From Aureimonas sp. Leaf324 (GTDB lineage Bacteria; Pseudomonadota; Alphaproteobacteria; Rhizobiales; Rhizobiaceae): DNA of 64,000 nt. The notes below the pieces were generated by a model. That model was not told where the DNA came from. It was given only the letters and a program-made list of their open reading frames with translations, and searched no databases. The translations under genes and the position numbers were made by a program. Positions within the stretch are counted from its first letter, which is position 1, and each line of letters begins with the position of its first letter. The stretch spans positions 60,915 through 124,914 of the forward strand of contig NZ_LMOH01000002.1 in assembly GCF_001423245.1 (NCBI RefSeq). The letters are read 5' to 3'. Below are positions 24,906 through 34,502 of the stretch, piece by piece.

Positions 24906-25579
24906 GCCGTGCGACGATTCTCGTGGTGGACGACGAGCCGGCGATTCACCGCTTCCTGAAGCCCTCATTGACCGCCGAGGGCTACGCCGTCCTTCAGGCC
25001 GCCAACGGCGCGGAAGGGCTGCGGCTTGCCACGACGAGCGCGCCCGACGCCCTGGTGCTCGATCTCGGCCTGCCCGACATCGACGGTCTCGTGGTGATCG
25101 AGCGGCTGCGCCTCCACTCGGACGTTCCGATCGTCGTCCTCTCGGCGCGCGATCGCGAATCGGAGAAGATCCGGGCGCTGGATCTCGGCGCCGACGACTA
25201 TGTCGAGAAGCCGTTCGGCATCGGCGAGCTGATGGCGCGCCTGCGCGCCGCGCTCCGCCACCGACAGAAGGCCGCGAGCGCGGGGCCGTTCCAGGCGGGC
25301 GACCTGTCGCTCGACCTCGAGGCGCGGGTGGTGCGCAAGGGCGAGGCCGAGGTGCGCCTGACGCGCCGCGAGCTCGCACTCCTCACCGTCCTCTTTCAGA
25401 ATCTCGGCAAGGTCGTCACGCACCGCACGCTCCTGCGCGAGGTCTGGGGCAAAGCCAACGAGCACGACACGCAATATCTGCGGGTCTATATCGGCCATCT
25501 CCGCCAGAAACTGGAGGACGACCCGAGCGCGCCGCGACGCGTCCTCACGGAGCCCGGCGTCGGCTACCGGCTGGTCTGA
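24902..25579 (+). CDS. kdpE: Response regulator KdpE (OmpR family)
   Basis: A 225-residue response regulator. The receiver domain (1-115) has the acidic pocket VVDDEP, phospho-acceptor Asp at about residue 54 in LVLDLGLPDIDG, and Lys in DDYVEKPFG. The C-terminal winged helix (about 130-225) has EVRLTRRELALL and the VYIGHLRQKLEDDP recognition region. Start and kdpD stop share ATGA. It should activate kdpF-A-B-C from the AT-rich site near 17406. Confidence 0.96.
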   Translation: MSRATILVVDDEPAIHRFLKPSLTAEGYAVLQAANGAEGLRLATTSAPDALVLDLGLPDIDGLVVIERLRLHSDVPIVVLSARDRESEKIRALDLGADDYVEKPFGIGELMARLRAALRHRQKAASAGPFQAGDLSLDLEARVVRKGEAEVRLTRRELALLTVLFQNLGKVVTHRTLLREVWGKANEHDTQYLRVYIGHLRQKLEDDPSAPRRVLTEPGVGYRLV

Positions 25580-25731
25580 CCGGTCGGAGCGACGCCTCAC
25601 CAAAGAAATCGCGGTTTCGTGTTCGGCCGATCTTGAAACCGAACGCTCGTGACGCATGAGAATCTGCCGCCATTAGCGGCTTTTCAACTCACACGTATCA
25701 TCGTGGGCCCTTCTTCCGTGTGGAGCCCGCT

Positions 25732-27720
25732 ATGCTGCGCAACCGATCGCTGCCGATCAAACTGACCCTGATGCTGGCGTTCAGCCTTCTGCTGGTGACG
25801 GTTCTCGTCAGCGTTTCGGGCATCTTCCTCCTTCATTCCGACGCCGTCGGCCGGGCGCGCGAGCGCCAGGAGGTCAACATGCGCGTCGCCTGGGACGTCC
25901 TGTCGTCCTACGGCAAGACCTACGCGCGGCGGGGCGACGTCCTCTACGCCGACGATACGCCGCTCAACGACGCGTCCGACGCGGTGGACCGCATCAAGAC
26001 GCTGGTCGGCGGCACGGCGACGATCTTCATGGGCGACAAGCGCGTGGCGACCAACGTCAAGAAGCCGGACGGCTCGCGCGCGGTCGGCACGACGCTGGCG
26101 GCAGGTCCCGTCTACGACGCGGTGCTGAAGGCGGGCACGTCCTTCCGCGGCGAGGCCGACATTCTCGGCACCTCCTATTTCACCGCCTACGATCCGATCC
26201 GCAACGCCAACGGCGAGACGATCGGCGTCCTCTATGTCGGCATTCCGCAGGCCGAGTTCCTCGCCTCGATCGAGACCCTCCAGCGCACGCTGATCGCGGT
26301 CAGCATCGTCTCGGCGCTTCTCGTCGGCGCGCTCTACTACTGGACGGTGCGCCGGATGATGGCGCCGCTGAAGCCCTTGATCGAGACGATCGGCGACGTC
26401 GCGGAAGGCCGCACGGACGGCGCGGTGACGGGCATGGATCGCGGCGACGAGATCGGCCGGATCGCCCGCTCCGTGGAGAAGCTGCGCGAGGCGCGCATCG
26501 CGCAGCGCCAGCTGGAGATCGAGGCCGACGCCTCGCGCCAGACGCAGGCCGCGAGCGCCGAGCGCCAGTCAGCTCTCGACCACGCGAAGGCCGAGGACCT
26601 TCGCGCCTTTGTTGGCCTCGTCGAGACGAGCTTCGCGCGTCTGTCGGCGGGCGACCTGACGGTGCGCATGGGTGAGGCGGTGGCGCCCGAGTTCGAGCCG
26701 ATCCGCGCCGAGTTCAACCGCGCCGTCGAGCAGCTGGAGACGACGATCGGCCAGGTGGTCTCGGCGGTCGGCGCGATGCGCTCCGGCCTGTCGGAGATCA
26801 CGGTGGCGGCAGGCGATCTCTCCCAGCGCACCGAGCAGCAGGCGGCCAATCTGGAGGAGACCGTGGCGGCGCTCGGCCAGGTGACGCGCGGCGTCGGCGA
26901 GACGGCGCAGCGGGCCGATGCCGCCCGCCAGTCGGCGTCCACCGCCTGCCGCGAGGCCGAGCGCGGCGGCGAGATCGTCGGCCGGGCGGTGTCGGCGATG
27001 GCCGAGATCGAGCAGTCCTCGGCGCGCATCGGCAACATCATCGGGGTGATCGACGAGATCGCCTTCCAGACGAACCTCCTGGCGCTGAACGCCGGCGTCG
27101 AGGCCGCACGCGCCGGGGAGGCGGGCCGGGGCTTTGCGGTGGTGGCGCAGGAGGTGCGCGGTCTTGCCCAGCGCTCGGCGGAGGCCGCCAAGGAGATCAA
27201 GGCGCTGATCGAGGCGTCGGGGGCGCAGGTGGGGTCGGGCGTCGAGCTCGTCTCGGCCTCGGGCCGCTCGCTCGAGGCGATCGTCGCGCAGGTCGGGGGC
27301 GTCGCGCAGTCGATCGCGGCGATGGCGGAGGCGGCACGCGAGCAGGCGGTGGCGCTTCGCGAGGTGTCGGTGGCGGCCGACCAGATGGACAAGGTCACGC
27401 AGCAGAACGCGGCGATGGTGGAGGAGACGACGGCGGCGGCGCAGGCGCTGTCGGGCGAGACGGAAGGGCTGTCGGGACTGGTGTCGGGCTTCGCGACGGG
27501 GGCGGGGCACCGTGCGGCCGCGATGCGCCCGGCGGCGTCGGCAGCCTCGAAGCGCGCCGCGATGCAGCCGGCTCGACCGGCGGGTCTCCGCGCACACGCT
27601 GCACCCGCTGCTCCCGCTGCGCACGCGACGTCACGTCCCGTCGCGCAGATGCGCACCGCCGGTCACGGCGGGGCGGCTCCGAAGGCCGCGGCCGTCGAGG
27701 AGGGCTGGGAGGAGTTCTGA
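25732..27720 (+). CDS. Methyl-accepting chemotaxis protein with periplasmic Cache domain
   Basis: A 662-residue chemoreceptor. One N-terminal helix (about 10-32) and a second (about 185-205) flank a single-Cache-type sensor with [20 protein letters not shown] and [25 protein letters not shown] domain follows (about 206-260), and a signalling hairpin with [20 protein letters not shown] and [20 protein letters not shown]. After an Ala/Pro-rich tether the protein ends EEGWEEF, which fits the xWxxF docking site for CheR/CheB. The ATG at 25732 has TGGAG upstream. The ligand is unknown. No che genes are nearby. Confidence 0.92.
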   Translation: MLRNRSLPIKLTLMLAFSLLLVTVLVSVSGIFLLHSDAVGRARERQEVNMRVAWDVLSSYGKTYARRGDVLYADDTPLNDASDAVDRIKTLVGGTATIFMGDKRVATNVKKPDGSRAVGTTLAAGPVYDAVLKAGTSFRGEADILGTSYFTAYDPIRNANGETIGVLYVGIPQAEFLASIETLQRTLIAVSIVSALLVGALYYWTVRRMMAPLKPLIETIGDVAEGRTDGAVTGMDRGDEIGRIARSVEKLREARIAQRQLEIEADASRQTQAASAERQSALDHAKAEDLRAFVGLVETSFARLSAGDLTVRMGEAVAPEFEPIRAEFNRAVEQLETTIGQVVSAVGAMRSGLSEITVAAGDLSQRTEQQAANLEETVAALGQVTRGVGETAQRADAARQSASTACREAERGGEIVGRAVSAMAEIEQSSARIGNIIGVIDEIAFQTNLLALNAGVEAARAGEAGRGFAVVAQEVRGLAQRSAEAAKEIKALIEASGAQVGSGVELVSASGRSLEAIVAQVGGVAQSIAAMAEAAREQAVALREVSVAADQMDKVTQQNAAMVEETTAAAQALSGETEGLSGLVSGFATGAGHRAAAMRPAASAASKRAAMQPARPAGLRAHAAPAAPAAHATSRPVAQMRTAGHGGAAPKAAAVEEGWEEF

Positions 27721-27754
27721 GCGCCCTTGCCCAATCGACCAGCTGAGCATTCTA

Positions 27755-27783
27755 CCGCCGCGCTCCCGAAAGGGGCGCGGCGG
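27755..27783 (+). terminator. Intrinsic terminator after the chemoreceptor gene
   Basis: A 12-base arm CCGCCGCGCTCC, 5-nt loop CGAAA, then GGGGCGCGGCGG, followed by TCTTGCGTT. One G-T pair. It sits 35 bp beyond the chemoreceptor stop and before the opposing SDR stop at 27822. Confidence 0.75.
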
Positions 27784-27821
27784 TCTTGCGTTGGATGGGT
27801 TTGGCGCGCTGACACCTCGGA

Positions 27822-28829
27822 TCAGGGATTGCCCTTGCCGCCGTGTGCCCCGACCGCCGTGCCGGTCGAGAAGCTGGTGCCGTCCTCGGCCAGCGCCACG
27901 TAGAGCGGCGCGAGTTCGGCCGGCTGTCCGGCGCGCCCGAGCGGCGTGTCCTGCCCGAACTCGCCCATCGTGCCTTCGATCTGGCCGCCGGCGACCTGCA
28001 GCGGCGTCCAGACGGGACCCGGCGCCACGGCATTCACCCGGATCCCCTTCTTGGCGAGCTGCTTGGCCATGCCCTTGGTGAGGTTGAGGATCGCCGCCTT
28101 GGTCGAGGCGTAGTCGATCAGTTCCTCGCCGGGGTCGTAGGAATTCACCGAGATCGTGTTGATGATGACGCCGCCCGGCGGCAGGCTCGGGATCGCCGCC
28201 TTCGAGACGCGGAACGTGTGGAAGACGTTGGTCTCGTAGGTCCGCACGAACTGCTCGTCGGAAATCTCGGAGATGTCGGCCTTGGACTGCTGGTAGGCCG
28301 CGTTGTTGACGAGGAGGTCGAGGCCGCCGAGCGCCTCCACCGCCTGCCGCACGATGCCCTCGCAGGCGTCCAGCGTGCGGATGTCGGCGGGCAGGAGCAC
28401 GGCCTTGCGTCCGGCCTCGCGGATGAGCTTCGCGACGTCCTCGGCGTCCGGTTGCTCGTCCGGATGGTAGTTGATCGCAACATCCGCGCCCTCGCGCGCA
28501 AAGGCGATCGCCGCCGCCCGGCCGATGCCGCTGTCACCGCCGGTGACCAGCGCCCGGCGCCCGGTGAGGCGGCCGGAGCCGCGATAGCTCGTCTCGCCGC
28601 AGTCGGGCACCGGCGTCATCTGCGACTGGAGGCCGGGCCAGGGCTGCTTCTGCTCGGGGAAGGGCTCGCTGGTGTAGCGCGTGCGCGGGTCGCTGAGCCG
28701 CGGCGAGCCGTCGGCCGCGGCAGTGCCTGCCTCGCTCTGCGTCTGGGCGCCCGCAGGCGCCGCGATCGCGGCGGCGCCGAGGACCGCGCCGCCGAGGACG
28801 GTGCGGCGTGACAGGGTTCGATCGGTCAT
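27822..28829 (-). CDS. Tat-exported short-chain dehydrogenase/reductase
   Basis: A 335-residue SDR of the YhxC/general-stress-protein-39 type. The N-terminus MTDRTLSRRTVLGGAVLGAA has a twin-arginine motif followed by a hydrophobic stretch and APAGAQ, so export by Tat, folded and with cofactor, is predicted. Core motifs: VTGGDSGIGRAAA (cofactor loop), NNAAYQQ, and catalytic Tyr-Lys in YASTKAA. The chosen ATG places the Tat signal at the start. The substrate is unknown; NAD(P) in the periplasm would have to be carried in by the Tat-folded protein. Confidence 0.87.
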   Translation of the reverse strand: MTDRTLSRRTVLGGAVLGAAAIAAPAGAQTQSEAGTAAADGSPRLSDPRTRYTSEPFPEQKQPWPGLQSQMTPVPDCGETSYRGSGRLTGRRALVTGGDSGIGRAAAIAFAREGADVAINYHPDEQPDAEDVAKLIREAGRKAVLLPADIRTLDACEGIVRQAVEALGGLDLLVNNAAYQQSKADISEISDEQFVRTYETNVFHTFRVSKAAIPSLPPGGVIINTISVNSYDPGEELIDYASTKAAILNLTKGMAKQLAKKGIRVNAVAPGPVWTPLQVAGGQIEGTMGEFGQDTPLGRAGQPAELAPLYVALAEDGTSFSTGTAVGAHGGKGNP

Positions 28830-28991
28830 GGCTTGAGGCTTCCCGGCTGATGCGACGACGGGATCGCCGCGCGCCTGTGGCGGGCACCGCGGGTCCCGCA
28901 TCGGGAAGCCGCCCGCGCGCGCAGAGGTTCCGCCGCCGCCGGCTCTCGCGACCGGTTTCGTGCGGCGATCTCGTTAGCCGGGCATGCGCCG

Positions 28992-29666
28992 TTAGCCGGC
29001 AGGCGAGGGGGCCGTGCGCCGCGACAGGGCGCCGAGGATGATGCGCTCGGCGCGGCCGAGATAGGCATCGAGGAGGTCGGCGGCGTCCGCCGGCCGGCCG
29101 GCCTCCAGCGCTTCCAGGATCGTCCGGTTGCCGTCGATGAAGGGGGCGTGCAGGGCTTCCGGCGTGGCGAGGAGGCCGAAGGCGAGGCGCAGTTCGGCGG
29201 CGACCTGCGCGTAGAAGGCGGCGAGCCGCGCGCTGTCGGCCAGATCCACGATGGCGGCATGGAACGCCATGTTGGCGCTGCCGACACCCTGCCAGTCCAC
29301 GCTCTCGCGCGCCGCTTCGGCCCGCTCCACCGCCGCCCGCATGCGGGCGATCGCGGGATGGCCGGGCTCGGCCGCGGCCAGCGCCCGGCCCTCGACCAGC
29401 CGGCGGACGCGGTAGATGTCGATCACCGCGGCGTGGTCCGGCGCGGTGACGAAGACGCCGCGATGGGGCTCGTGCCGCAGGAGCCCGTCCTTGGTGAGAA
29501 GGCGGAAGGCCTCGCGCAGCGTGTTGCGCGACACCGACAGCTCGGCCGCGAGCGCGTTCTCGGACAGGCGCTGACCCGGCAGGAGCTCGCCAGCGATGAT
29601 GCGATCGCGCAGCCGCTCGGCGAGCCGCCCGGTCAGCGCGGACGATGCGATGTCCGGCGCACTCAT
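28992..29666 (-). CDS. GntR-family regulator (FCD domain), likely for the pxp cluster
   Basis: A 224-residue regulator. The N-terminal winged helix (about 10-75) has LLPGQRLSENALAAELSVSR and NTLREAFRLLTKDGLL. The C-terminal FCD ligand domain (about 85-215) has the metal-binding-type pattern with VYRVRRLVE-like DIYRVRRLVEGRAL, NMAFHAAIVDL and ADLLDAYLGRAE. The start was chosen to begin just before the HTH; a longer frame upstream runs through promoter sequence. It is divergent from the transporter gene at 30005 and probably controls the whole lactam cluster. Confidence 0.87.
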   Translation of the reverse strand: MSAPDIASSALTGRLAERLRDRIIAGELLPGQRLSENALAAELSVSRNTLREAFRLLTKDGLLRHEPHRGVFVTAPDHAAVIDIYRVRRLVEGRALAAAEPGHPAIARMRAAVERAEAARESVDWQGVGSANMAFHAAIVDLADSARLAAFYAQVAAELRLAFGLLATPEALHAPFIDGNRTILEALEAGRPADAADLLDAYLGRAERIILGALSRRTAPSPAG

Positions 29667-29819
29667 GCGACCCGCCCCGTCGCGACGCCGGGGCACCCAA
29701 CCGCTCCTCGCATCGCCATGGTGCTTCCTGCTTCGCTCAAAGATCGCCGCGACCATCGGCCATGCGACGCCCCCGATCAAGCGGGGCGGCCACCTCGCAA
29801 GACGGCGAAGGCTCAGAAA

Positions 29820-29829
29820 GTTGTTCAAC
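29820..29829. promoter_or_regulatory. Candidate GntR operator, GTTG-TT-CAAC
   Basis: A self-complementary site (GTTG, 2 bp, CAAC). Nine of its bases, TTGTTCAAC, recur as the exact reverse complement GTTGAACAA at 29908, about 80 bp away. FCD-type GntR regulators usually bind short palindromes with TTGT/ACAA arms. Confidence 0.45.
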
Positions 29830-29874
29830 CATTGTGCGATCGCCTGCGCCGACAATCGCCAGATTGCTCAGGCT

Positions 29875-29889
29875 CTGCACATTTTGCAG
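29875..29889. promoter_or_regulatory. 15-bp palindrome CTGCA-N5-TGCAG
   Basis: A perfect 5-bp inverted repeat around CATTT, lying between the two GTTG-type sites and close to where the transporter promoter should be. It could be an operator or part of a promoter. Confidence 0.35.
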
Positions 29890-29907
29890 GACAGACATGC
29901 AAAAATC

Positions 29908-29917
29908 GTTGAACAAT
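29908..29917. promoter_or_regulatory. Candidate GntR operator, GTTG-AA-CAAT
   Basis: The inverted partner of the site at 29820 and 88 bp before the transporter start. Looping between the two sites, or separate control of the two divergent promoters, would both fit. Confidence 0.45.
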
Positions 29918-30004
29918 ATTGACGTTCGGGTTCAATCCGACGAAGCTGCCCTCGCAATTCGGCCTCAATTCTCCGGCGCGCGCCGCCTCAAGGAAGCCCG
30001 AACG

Positions 30005-31273
30005 ATGGATCCAGCCTCCTCTTCCCCGCCGCCCCGGCCGGTCGCCTCCACCACCTTCGGCCGCGGCAACGAATCGAAGCGCTTCGCGCTGATCTCGGCC
30101 GTGTTCCTGATGGCGACGGCCGCCAGCGGTCCCGGCTTCATCACCCAGACGGCGACCTTCACCCAGACCATGGGCGCCGCCTTCGCCTTCGGCATCCTCG
30201 CCTCGGTGATCATCGACTACATCGTCCAGATCAACATCTGGCGGATCGTCGCCGCCACGCGCATGCGCGCCTCCGACATCGCCAACGCGGCGATCCCCGG
30301 CTCGGGCTACCTCCTCGCCTTCCTCGTCATCCTCGGCGGCCTGTTCTTCAACATCGCCAACGTGGCGGGCGCCGGCCTCGGCCTCAACGCGCTGCTCGGC
30401 CTCGATCCCAAGATCGGCGGCGCGCTCTCGGCGCTGCTGGCCATCGGCATCTTCCTCAACAAGCGCGCGGGCGGGGTCATGGACCGCACCATGATCGCGC
30501 TCGGCACCGTCAAGATCGCGCTGATCCTTTTCGTCGCTTATTCCGCGAGCCCGCCGGTCGGCGAGGCGCTGCGCCAGACGGTGTGGCCGGACACGATCGA
30601 CTTCCCGACCATCACCACCATCGTCGGCGGCACGGTCGGCGGCTACCTGACCTATGCCGGCGCGCATCGCCTGCTAGACAAGGGGCTGGTCGGCCGCGAG
30701 AACATTCCGTCCGTCACCAAAGCCGCGCTGAACGGCATCACGGTGACGGGCATCATGCGCTTCATCCTGTTCCTCGGCATTCTCGGCGTGGTGTCGTCGG
30801 GCGTGACGCTGGACCTGTCGGGTCGCACCGCCAATCCGGCCGCACAGGCCTTCGGCCATGCCGTCGGCGAGTTCGGCTTCCGCGTCTTCGGCCTGATCTT
30901 CTGGGCCGCCGGCATGAGCTCGATCATCGGCGCGGCCTATACGTCGGTCTCCTTCATGACCGCCTTCCGGCCGGGCATGGGCGACCGCGCCCGCTCGTGG
31001 GCGACCGTCGTCTTCATCGCCGTCTCGCTCGCCGTGTTCCTCCTGATCGGCACGACGCCTGCCGCGCTCCTCGTCTTCGTCGGCGGCTTCAACGGGCTGG
31101 TCCTGCCGATCGGTCTGACCATCATCCTCTACGCCGCCTGGGCCCGCCGCGACCTGATGGGCGACTACCGCCATCCCGCCTGGCTCTTCGCGCTCGGCGT
31201 CGCGACGGCCGCGCTCACCTGGTGGATGGGCTATCGCTCGATCGGCCCCATCTTCGCCTTCCTCGGCCGCTGA
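30005..31273 (+). CDS. NRAMP-fold membrane transporter of the pxp/lactam cluster (YcsG type)
   Basis: A 422-residue inner-membrane protein with about eleven helices, related to the NRAMP family and placed as ycsG is in B. subtilis next to ycsF (pxpA) and ycsI. The canonical metal site is not there: the helix-1 DPGN position reads ASGPGFI, and the helix-6 MPH region reads [12 protein letters not shown]. It is therefore unlikely to move Mn2+ or Fe2+. Context suggests uptake of 5-oxoproline or another lactam (inference). AAGGA is 10-14 bases before the ATG. It is the first gene of a five-gene operon. Confidence 0.8.
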   Translation: MDPASSSPPPRPVASTTFGRGNESKRFALISAVFLMATAASGPGFITQTATFTQTMGAAFAFGILASVIIDYIVQINIWRIVAATRMRASDIANAAIPGSGYLLAFLVILGGLFFNIANVAGAGLGLNALLGLDPKIGGALSALLAIGIFLNKRAGGVMDRTMIALGTVKIALILFVAYSASPPVGEALRQTVWPDTIDFPTITTIVGGTVGGYLTYAGAHRLLDKGLVGRENIPSVTKAALNGITVTGIMRFILFLGILGVVSSGVTLDLSGRTANPAAQAFGHAVGEFGFRVFGLIFWAAGMSSIIGAAYTSVSFMTAFRPGMGDRARSWATVVFIAVSLAVFLLIGTTPAALLVFVGGFNGLVLPIGLTIILYAAWARRDLMGDYRHPAWLFALGVATAALTWWMGYRSIGPIFAFLGR

Positions 31274-31290
31274 CGCGACAGGAGCCTTCC

Positions 31291-32055
31291 ATGAGTTCGA
31301 TCGACCTCAACAGCGATCTCGGCGAAAGCTATGGCGCTTGGGAAATGGGCGAAGACGAGACCATGCTCGGCCTCGTCTCCTCCGCCAACGTCGCCTGCGG
31401 GTTTCACGCCGGCGACCCGGCCGGCATCCTGCGCACGCTGAAGAGCGCGGCCGCGCGGGGCGTCGCGATCGGCGCCCACGTCTCCTATCCCGACCGCGGC
31501 GGCTTCGGCCGCCGCAACATGGACGTCGCGTCCGAGGACCTCGTCGCCGATGTCATCTACCAGATCGGGGCGCTGAAGGGTCTGGCCGCGGTGGCCGGCA
31601 CCCGCGTCACCTACGTCAAGCCGCACGGGGCGCTCTACAACACGATCGTGAGCGACCCCCGGCAGGGGCGCGACGTGGTGGAGGCGATCCTCGCCGCCGA
31701 CCGGTCGCTGGTCCTGATGTGCCTCGCCAACGCGCCGCTGGTGCGGCTCGCCGAGGATGCCGGATTGACGACCGTCTCGGAAGCCTTCGCCGACCGGGCC
31801 TACACGCCGGAGGGCACCTTGGTCTCGCGCCGCGAGCCGGGCGCGGTGATCCACGATCCGGTCGTGGTCGCGGCCCGCATGGCGCGCCTCGCCTCCGCCG
31901 GCGAGATCGAGGCGGTGGACGGCTCCGTCGTTCGCCTGCACGCCCAGTCGATCTGCGTCCACGGCGACAGCCCCGGCGCGGTCTCGATCGCCCGCGCCGT
32001 GCGCGAGCGCCTCATGGCCGACGGCATCACGATCTCGCCCTTCGCGCCCGCTTGA
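31291..32055 (+). CDS. pxpA: 5-oxoprolinase subunit PxpA (LamB/YcsF family)
   Basis: A 254-residue protein of the LamB/YcsF family, subunit A of the ATP-dependent 5-oxoprolinase that opens pyroglutamate to glutamate. It begins [19 protein letters not shown] and has [14 protein letters not shown] (about residues 30-43), [25 protein letters not shown] (about 110-119), [19 protein letters not shown] and [10 protein letters not shown]. The length is normal. It lies 17 bp after the transporter and 11 bp before the DUF1445 gene. Confidence 0.93.
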   Translation: MSSIDLNSDLGESYGAWEMGEDETMLGLVSSANVACGFHAGDPAGILRTLKSAAARGVAIGAHVSYPDRGGFGRRNMDVASEDLVADVIYQIGALKGLAAVAGTRVTYVKPHGALYNTIVSDPRQGRDVVEAILAADRSLVLMCLANAPLVRLAEDAGLTTVSEAFADRAYTPEGTLVSRREPGAVIHDPVVVAARMARLASAGEIEAVDGSVVRLHAQSICVHGDSPGAVSIARAVRERLMADGITISPFAPA

Positions 32056-32066
32056 GGAGACAGTCG

Positions 32067-32870
32067 ATGAGCGTTTCCGACAAAGGGGAACACCTGCGCG
32101 AGGCGGGCCGCGCGGCTCGCGCGCGCTACCGCGCCGGCCTCGTCCAGCCGACGGCCGGCGTCGCGCCCGGCCTGACGCAGGCCAACATGATCGCCCTGCC
32201 GCGCGACTGGGCCTTCGACTTCCTGCTCTATGCCCAGCGCAACCCGAAGAGCTGCCCCGTCCTCGACGTTCTGGAGGCGGGTTCGCGCGAGACGGTGCTG
32301 GCCGAGGGGGCGGACGTCGCGCGCGACATCCCGCTCTACCGCGTGTGGCGCGACGGCCGGCTGGCGGACGAGGTGCCCGATGCCACCGCCGCCTACGAGG
32401 AGGCCGGCGACCTCGTCACCTTCCTGATCGGCTGCTCCTTCACCTTCGAGGCGCCGCTGCGGGAGGCCGGCATCGAGGTGCGCCACATCGCGGACGGCAC
32501 CAACGTGCCGATGTACCTGACCAACCGCCCCTGCCGCCCGGCCGGGCGCCTGTCCGGCCCGATGGTCGTGTCCATGCGGCCGATCCCGGCGGCGCGCGTG
32601 GCGGACGCCGCGCTGATCTCGGGTCGCTTTCCCGCCGTCCACGGCGCGCCGGTCCATGTCGGCGACCCTCAAAGCCTCGGCATCGCCGACCTCGCCAGGC
32701 CCGACTTCGGCGAGGCCGTGCGCATCGAGCCCGGCGAAATCCCGGTCTTCTGGGCCTGCGGGGTAACGCCGCAGGCGGCCGTGATGGCGTCGAAAGTGCC
32801 CTTTGCCGTCACCCACGCGCCGGGACACATGTTCGTTACCGACGTTCCCGACGCCGCCTACCACGTCTGA
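32067..32870 (+). CDS. DUF1445 putative hydro-lyase / D-glutamate cyclase family protein
   Basis: A 267-residue cytoplasmic protein of the YcsI family (DUF1445). Motifs: [21 protein letters not shown] near the start, [17 protein letters not shown] in the middle, [20 protein letters not shown], and a C-terminal [15 protein letters not shown] plus [11 protein letters not shown]. The mammalian D-glutamate cyclase that makes 5-oxo-D-proline belongs to the same family, which fits the 5-oxoproline genes around it. The reaction of the bacterial protein is unproven. It is followed by the PxpBC gene after 9 bp. Confidence 0.85.
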   Translation: MSVSDKGEHLREAGRAARARYRAGLVQPTAGVAPGLTQANMIALPRDWAFDFLLYAQRNPKSCPVLDVLEAGSRETVLAEGADVARDIPLYRVWRDGRLADEVPDATAAYEEAGDLVTFLIGCSFTFEAPLREAGIEVRHIADGTNVPMYLTNRPCRPAGRLSGPMVVSMRPIPAARVADAALISGRFPAVHGAPVHVGDPQSLGIADLARPDFGEAVRIEPGEIPVFWACGVTPQAAVMASKVPFAVTHAPGHMFVTDVPDAAYHV

Positions 32871-32879
32871 GGATCCCGG

Positions 32880-34502
32880 ATGCGCATCCTTCCCGTCAGC
32901 CTGCGGGTCGTGCTGGTCGAGCTTGCCGACCTCGACGAGACGCTGGCGCTCTTCGCCTCCCTCGAGGCTCGGCCCGTGGCCGCGGTCGAGGAGATCGTGC
33001 CGGCCGCGAGTACGCTTCTCGTGCGCTTCCGGCCGGGAACGCTCCCCGATATGGCGGCGTTTGCCGCCGACCTTCGCGCCCGCGACATCTCGGCAAAGGC
33101 GGCGCCCTCCGAGCGCCTCGTCGAGATCCCGACGCTCTACGACGGCGAGGACCTCGACGACGTCGCGCGGCTGACGGGGCTCACGCCAGAGGCGGTGATC
33201 GCCCGGCACGCCGCCTCCGAGTTCACCGTCGCCTTCACCGGCTTTGCGCCGGGCTTCGGCTATCTCGTCGGCGGCGATCCCGCGCTCCATGTCGCGCGGC
33301 GCCAGAGCCCGCGCACCCGCATTCCAGCCGGCACCGTGGCGCTGGCCGGCCCGTTTGCCGGCGTCTACCCGCAGGAGGGGCCGGGCGGCTGGCAGCTGAT
33401 CGGCACGACGCCGCTCAAGATGTTTGACCTCGCGCGCGACCCCTCGACCCTGTTCCAGCCGGGCACGCGCGTGCGCTTCACGCGGCTGGCCGACCGAGCC
33501 GCGTTCGATGCCATCGCCGCGCGGGAAGCGGCGCGCGCGCAGGCCGTTGCCGCACCCGCGCTCCCCGGCGGCACGCGCTTCCTCGTCACCGCAGCGCCGA
33601 TGCCGCCGCTGTTCCAGGACGACGGACGACCGGGGCAGGCGGCGCAAGGGGTCTCCGCCTCCGGCGCGCTCGATCGCGCGGCGCTCCATGCCGCCAACCG
33701 GATGGTCGGCAACGAGCCGGGCGAGCCGGCGCTCGAGATCGTCGGCGGGGGCTTCGCCTTTACCGCCGAGGGACCGGCCGTCGTCGCCATCGCCGGCACG
33801 GACGCCGTGCTCGAAATCCGCGACGCGGCGGGCCGCCGGCAGATCGCCGAGGCCTATCGCCCGGTCTCGCTCGAGCCCGGTGACTGTGTCACGCTCGAGG
33901 CGCCCCGGCGCGGCCTTCGCACCTATCTCGCGGTCCGCGGCGGCTATGCCGCCGAGCCGGTGCTGGGTTCGGCGTCGGTGGATTCCCTCGCCCGCCTCGG
34001 TCCTCCGGCCGTCGGCGTCGGCGACCGGCTGGCGGTGAATGCCCGGCCGCCCCGTCGCCCGGTCGGCACGCCGGAGGTGCCGCCGGCCGATCTCCCGGCG
34101 CCCGGCGAGACCGTGGTGCTCGACGTCGTCATGGGCCCGCGCACCGAATGGTTCACCGATGCTGGCATCGAAACCCTGACGGCTGAGGAGTGGACGGCGA
34201 CGCCCTTGTCCAACCGCGTCGGCCTGCGCATCGAAGGCGCGGTGCCGCTCGAGCGGCGCGATCCCAAGGCCGAACTGCCGAGCGAGGGCACGGCCAACGG
34301 CGCGATCCAGGTGCCGCACAACGGCCAGCCGGTCCTCTTCCTCGCCGATCATCCGCTGACCGGCGGCTATCCCGTCATCGCGACGCTCGCCGAGCACCAT
34401 CTCGATCGGGCCGGGCAGATCCCGGTCGGCGCGCGTATCCGCTTCAACGTGATCCGGCCGTTCGCCGAGATCGAACCCGAACGTTCCGAAGGTCGACCAT
34501 GA
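32880..34502 (+). CDS. pxpB/pxpC: Fused 5-oxoprolinase subunits PxpB-PxpC (AHS1-AHS2)
   Basis: A 540-residue fusion. The N-terminal half (about 1-215) is AHS1/KipI-like: [49 protein letters not shown]. The C-terminal half (about 225-535) is AHS2/KipA-like: [47 protein letters not shown] and [20 protein letters not shown]. subtilis has them as separate proteins. The same two modules form the carboxyltransferase part of urea carboxylase, and the next gene supplies biotin carboxylase and BCCP. Stop and next start overlap by 4 nt. Confidence 0.92.
   Translation: MRILPVSLRVVLVELADLDETLALFASLEARPVAAVEEIVPAASTLLVRFRPGTLPDMAAFAADLRARDISAKAAPSERLVEIPTLYDGEDLDDVARLTGLTPEAVIARHAASEFTVAFTGFAPGFGYLVGGDPALHVARRQSPRTRIPAGTVALAGPFAGVYPQEGPGGWQLIGTTPLKMFDLARDPSTLFQPGTRVRFTRLADRAAFDAIAAREAARAQAVAAPALPGGTRFLVTAAPMPPLFQDDGRPGQAAQGVSASGALDRAALHAANRMVGNEPGEPALEIVGGGFAFTAEGPAVVAIAGTDAVLEIRDAAGRRQIAEAYRPVSLEPGDCVTLEAPRRGLRTYLAVRGGYAAEPVLGSASVDSLARLGPPAVGVGDRLAVNARPPRRPVGTPEVPPADLPAPGETVVLDVVMGPRTEWFTDAGIETLTAEEWTATPLSNRVGLRIEGAVPLERRDPKAELPSEGTANGAIQVPHNGQPVLFLADHPLTGGYPVIATLAEHHLDRAGQIPVGARIRFNVIRPFAEIEPERSEGRP

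Larger units (their letters stand above)
29667..30004. promoter_or_regulatory. Divergent promoter region of the pxp cluster
   Basis: 338 bp without a gene. The right half is AT-rich and holds three symmetric elements, listed separately: GTTGTTCAAC at 29820, CTGCA-N5-TGCAG at 29875 and GTTGAACAAT at 29908. AAGGA at 29991 is the ribosome binding site for the transporter ATG at 30005. Confidence 0.6.

Noticed and set aside
30005..31273. Annotation as Mn2+/Fe2+ NRAMP transporter
   Set aside because: The DPGN and MPH metal-binding motifs are missing and the neighbours are lactam genes.
31800..34400. Minus-strand open frame of about 866 codons across pxpA to pxpBC
   Set aside because: Antisense to four confidently identified genes. 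Low-complexity charged translation; no start with a ribosome binding site.
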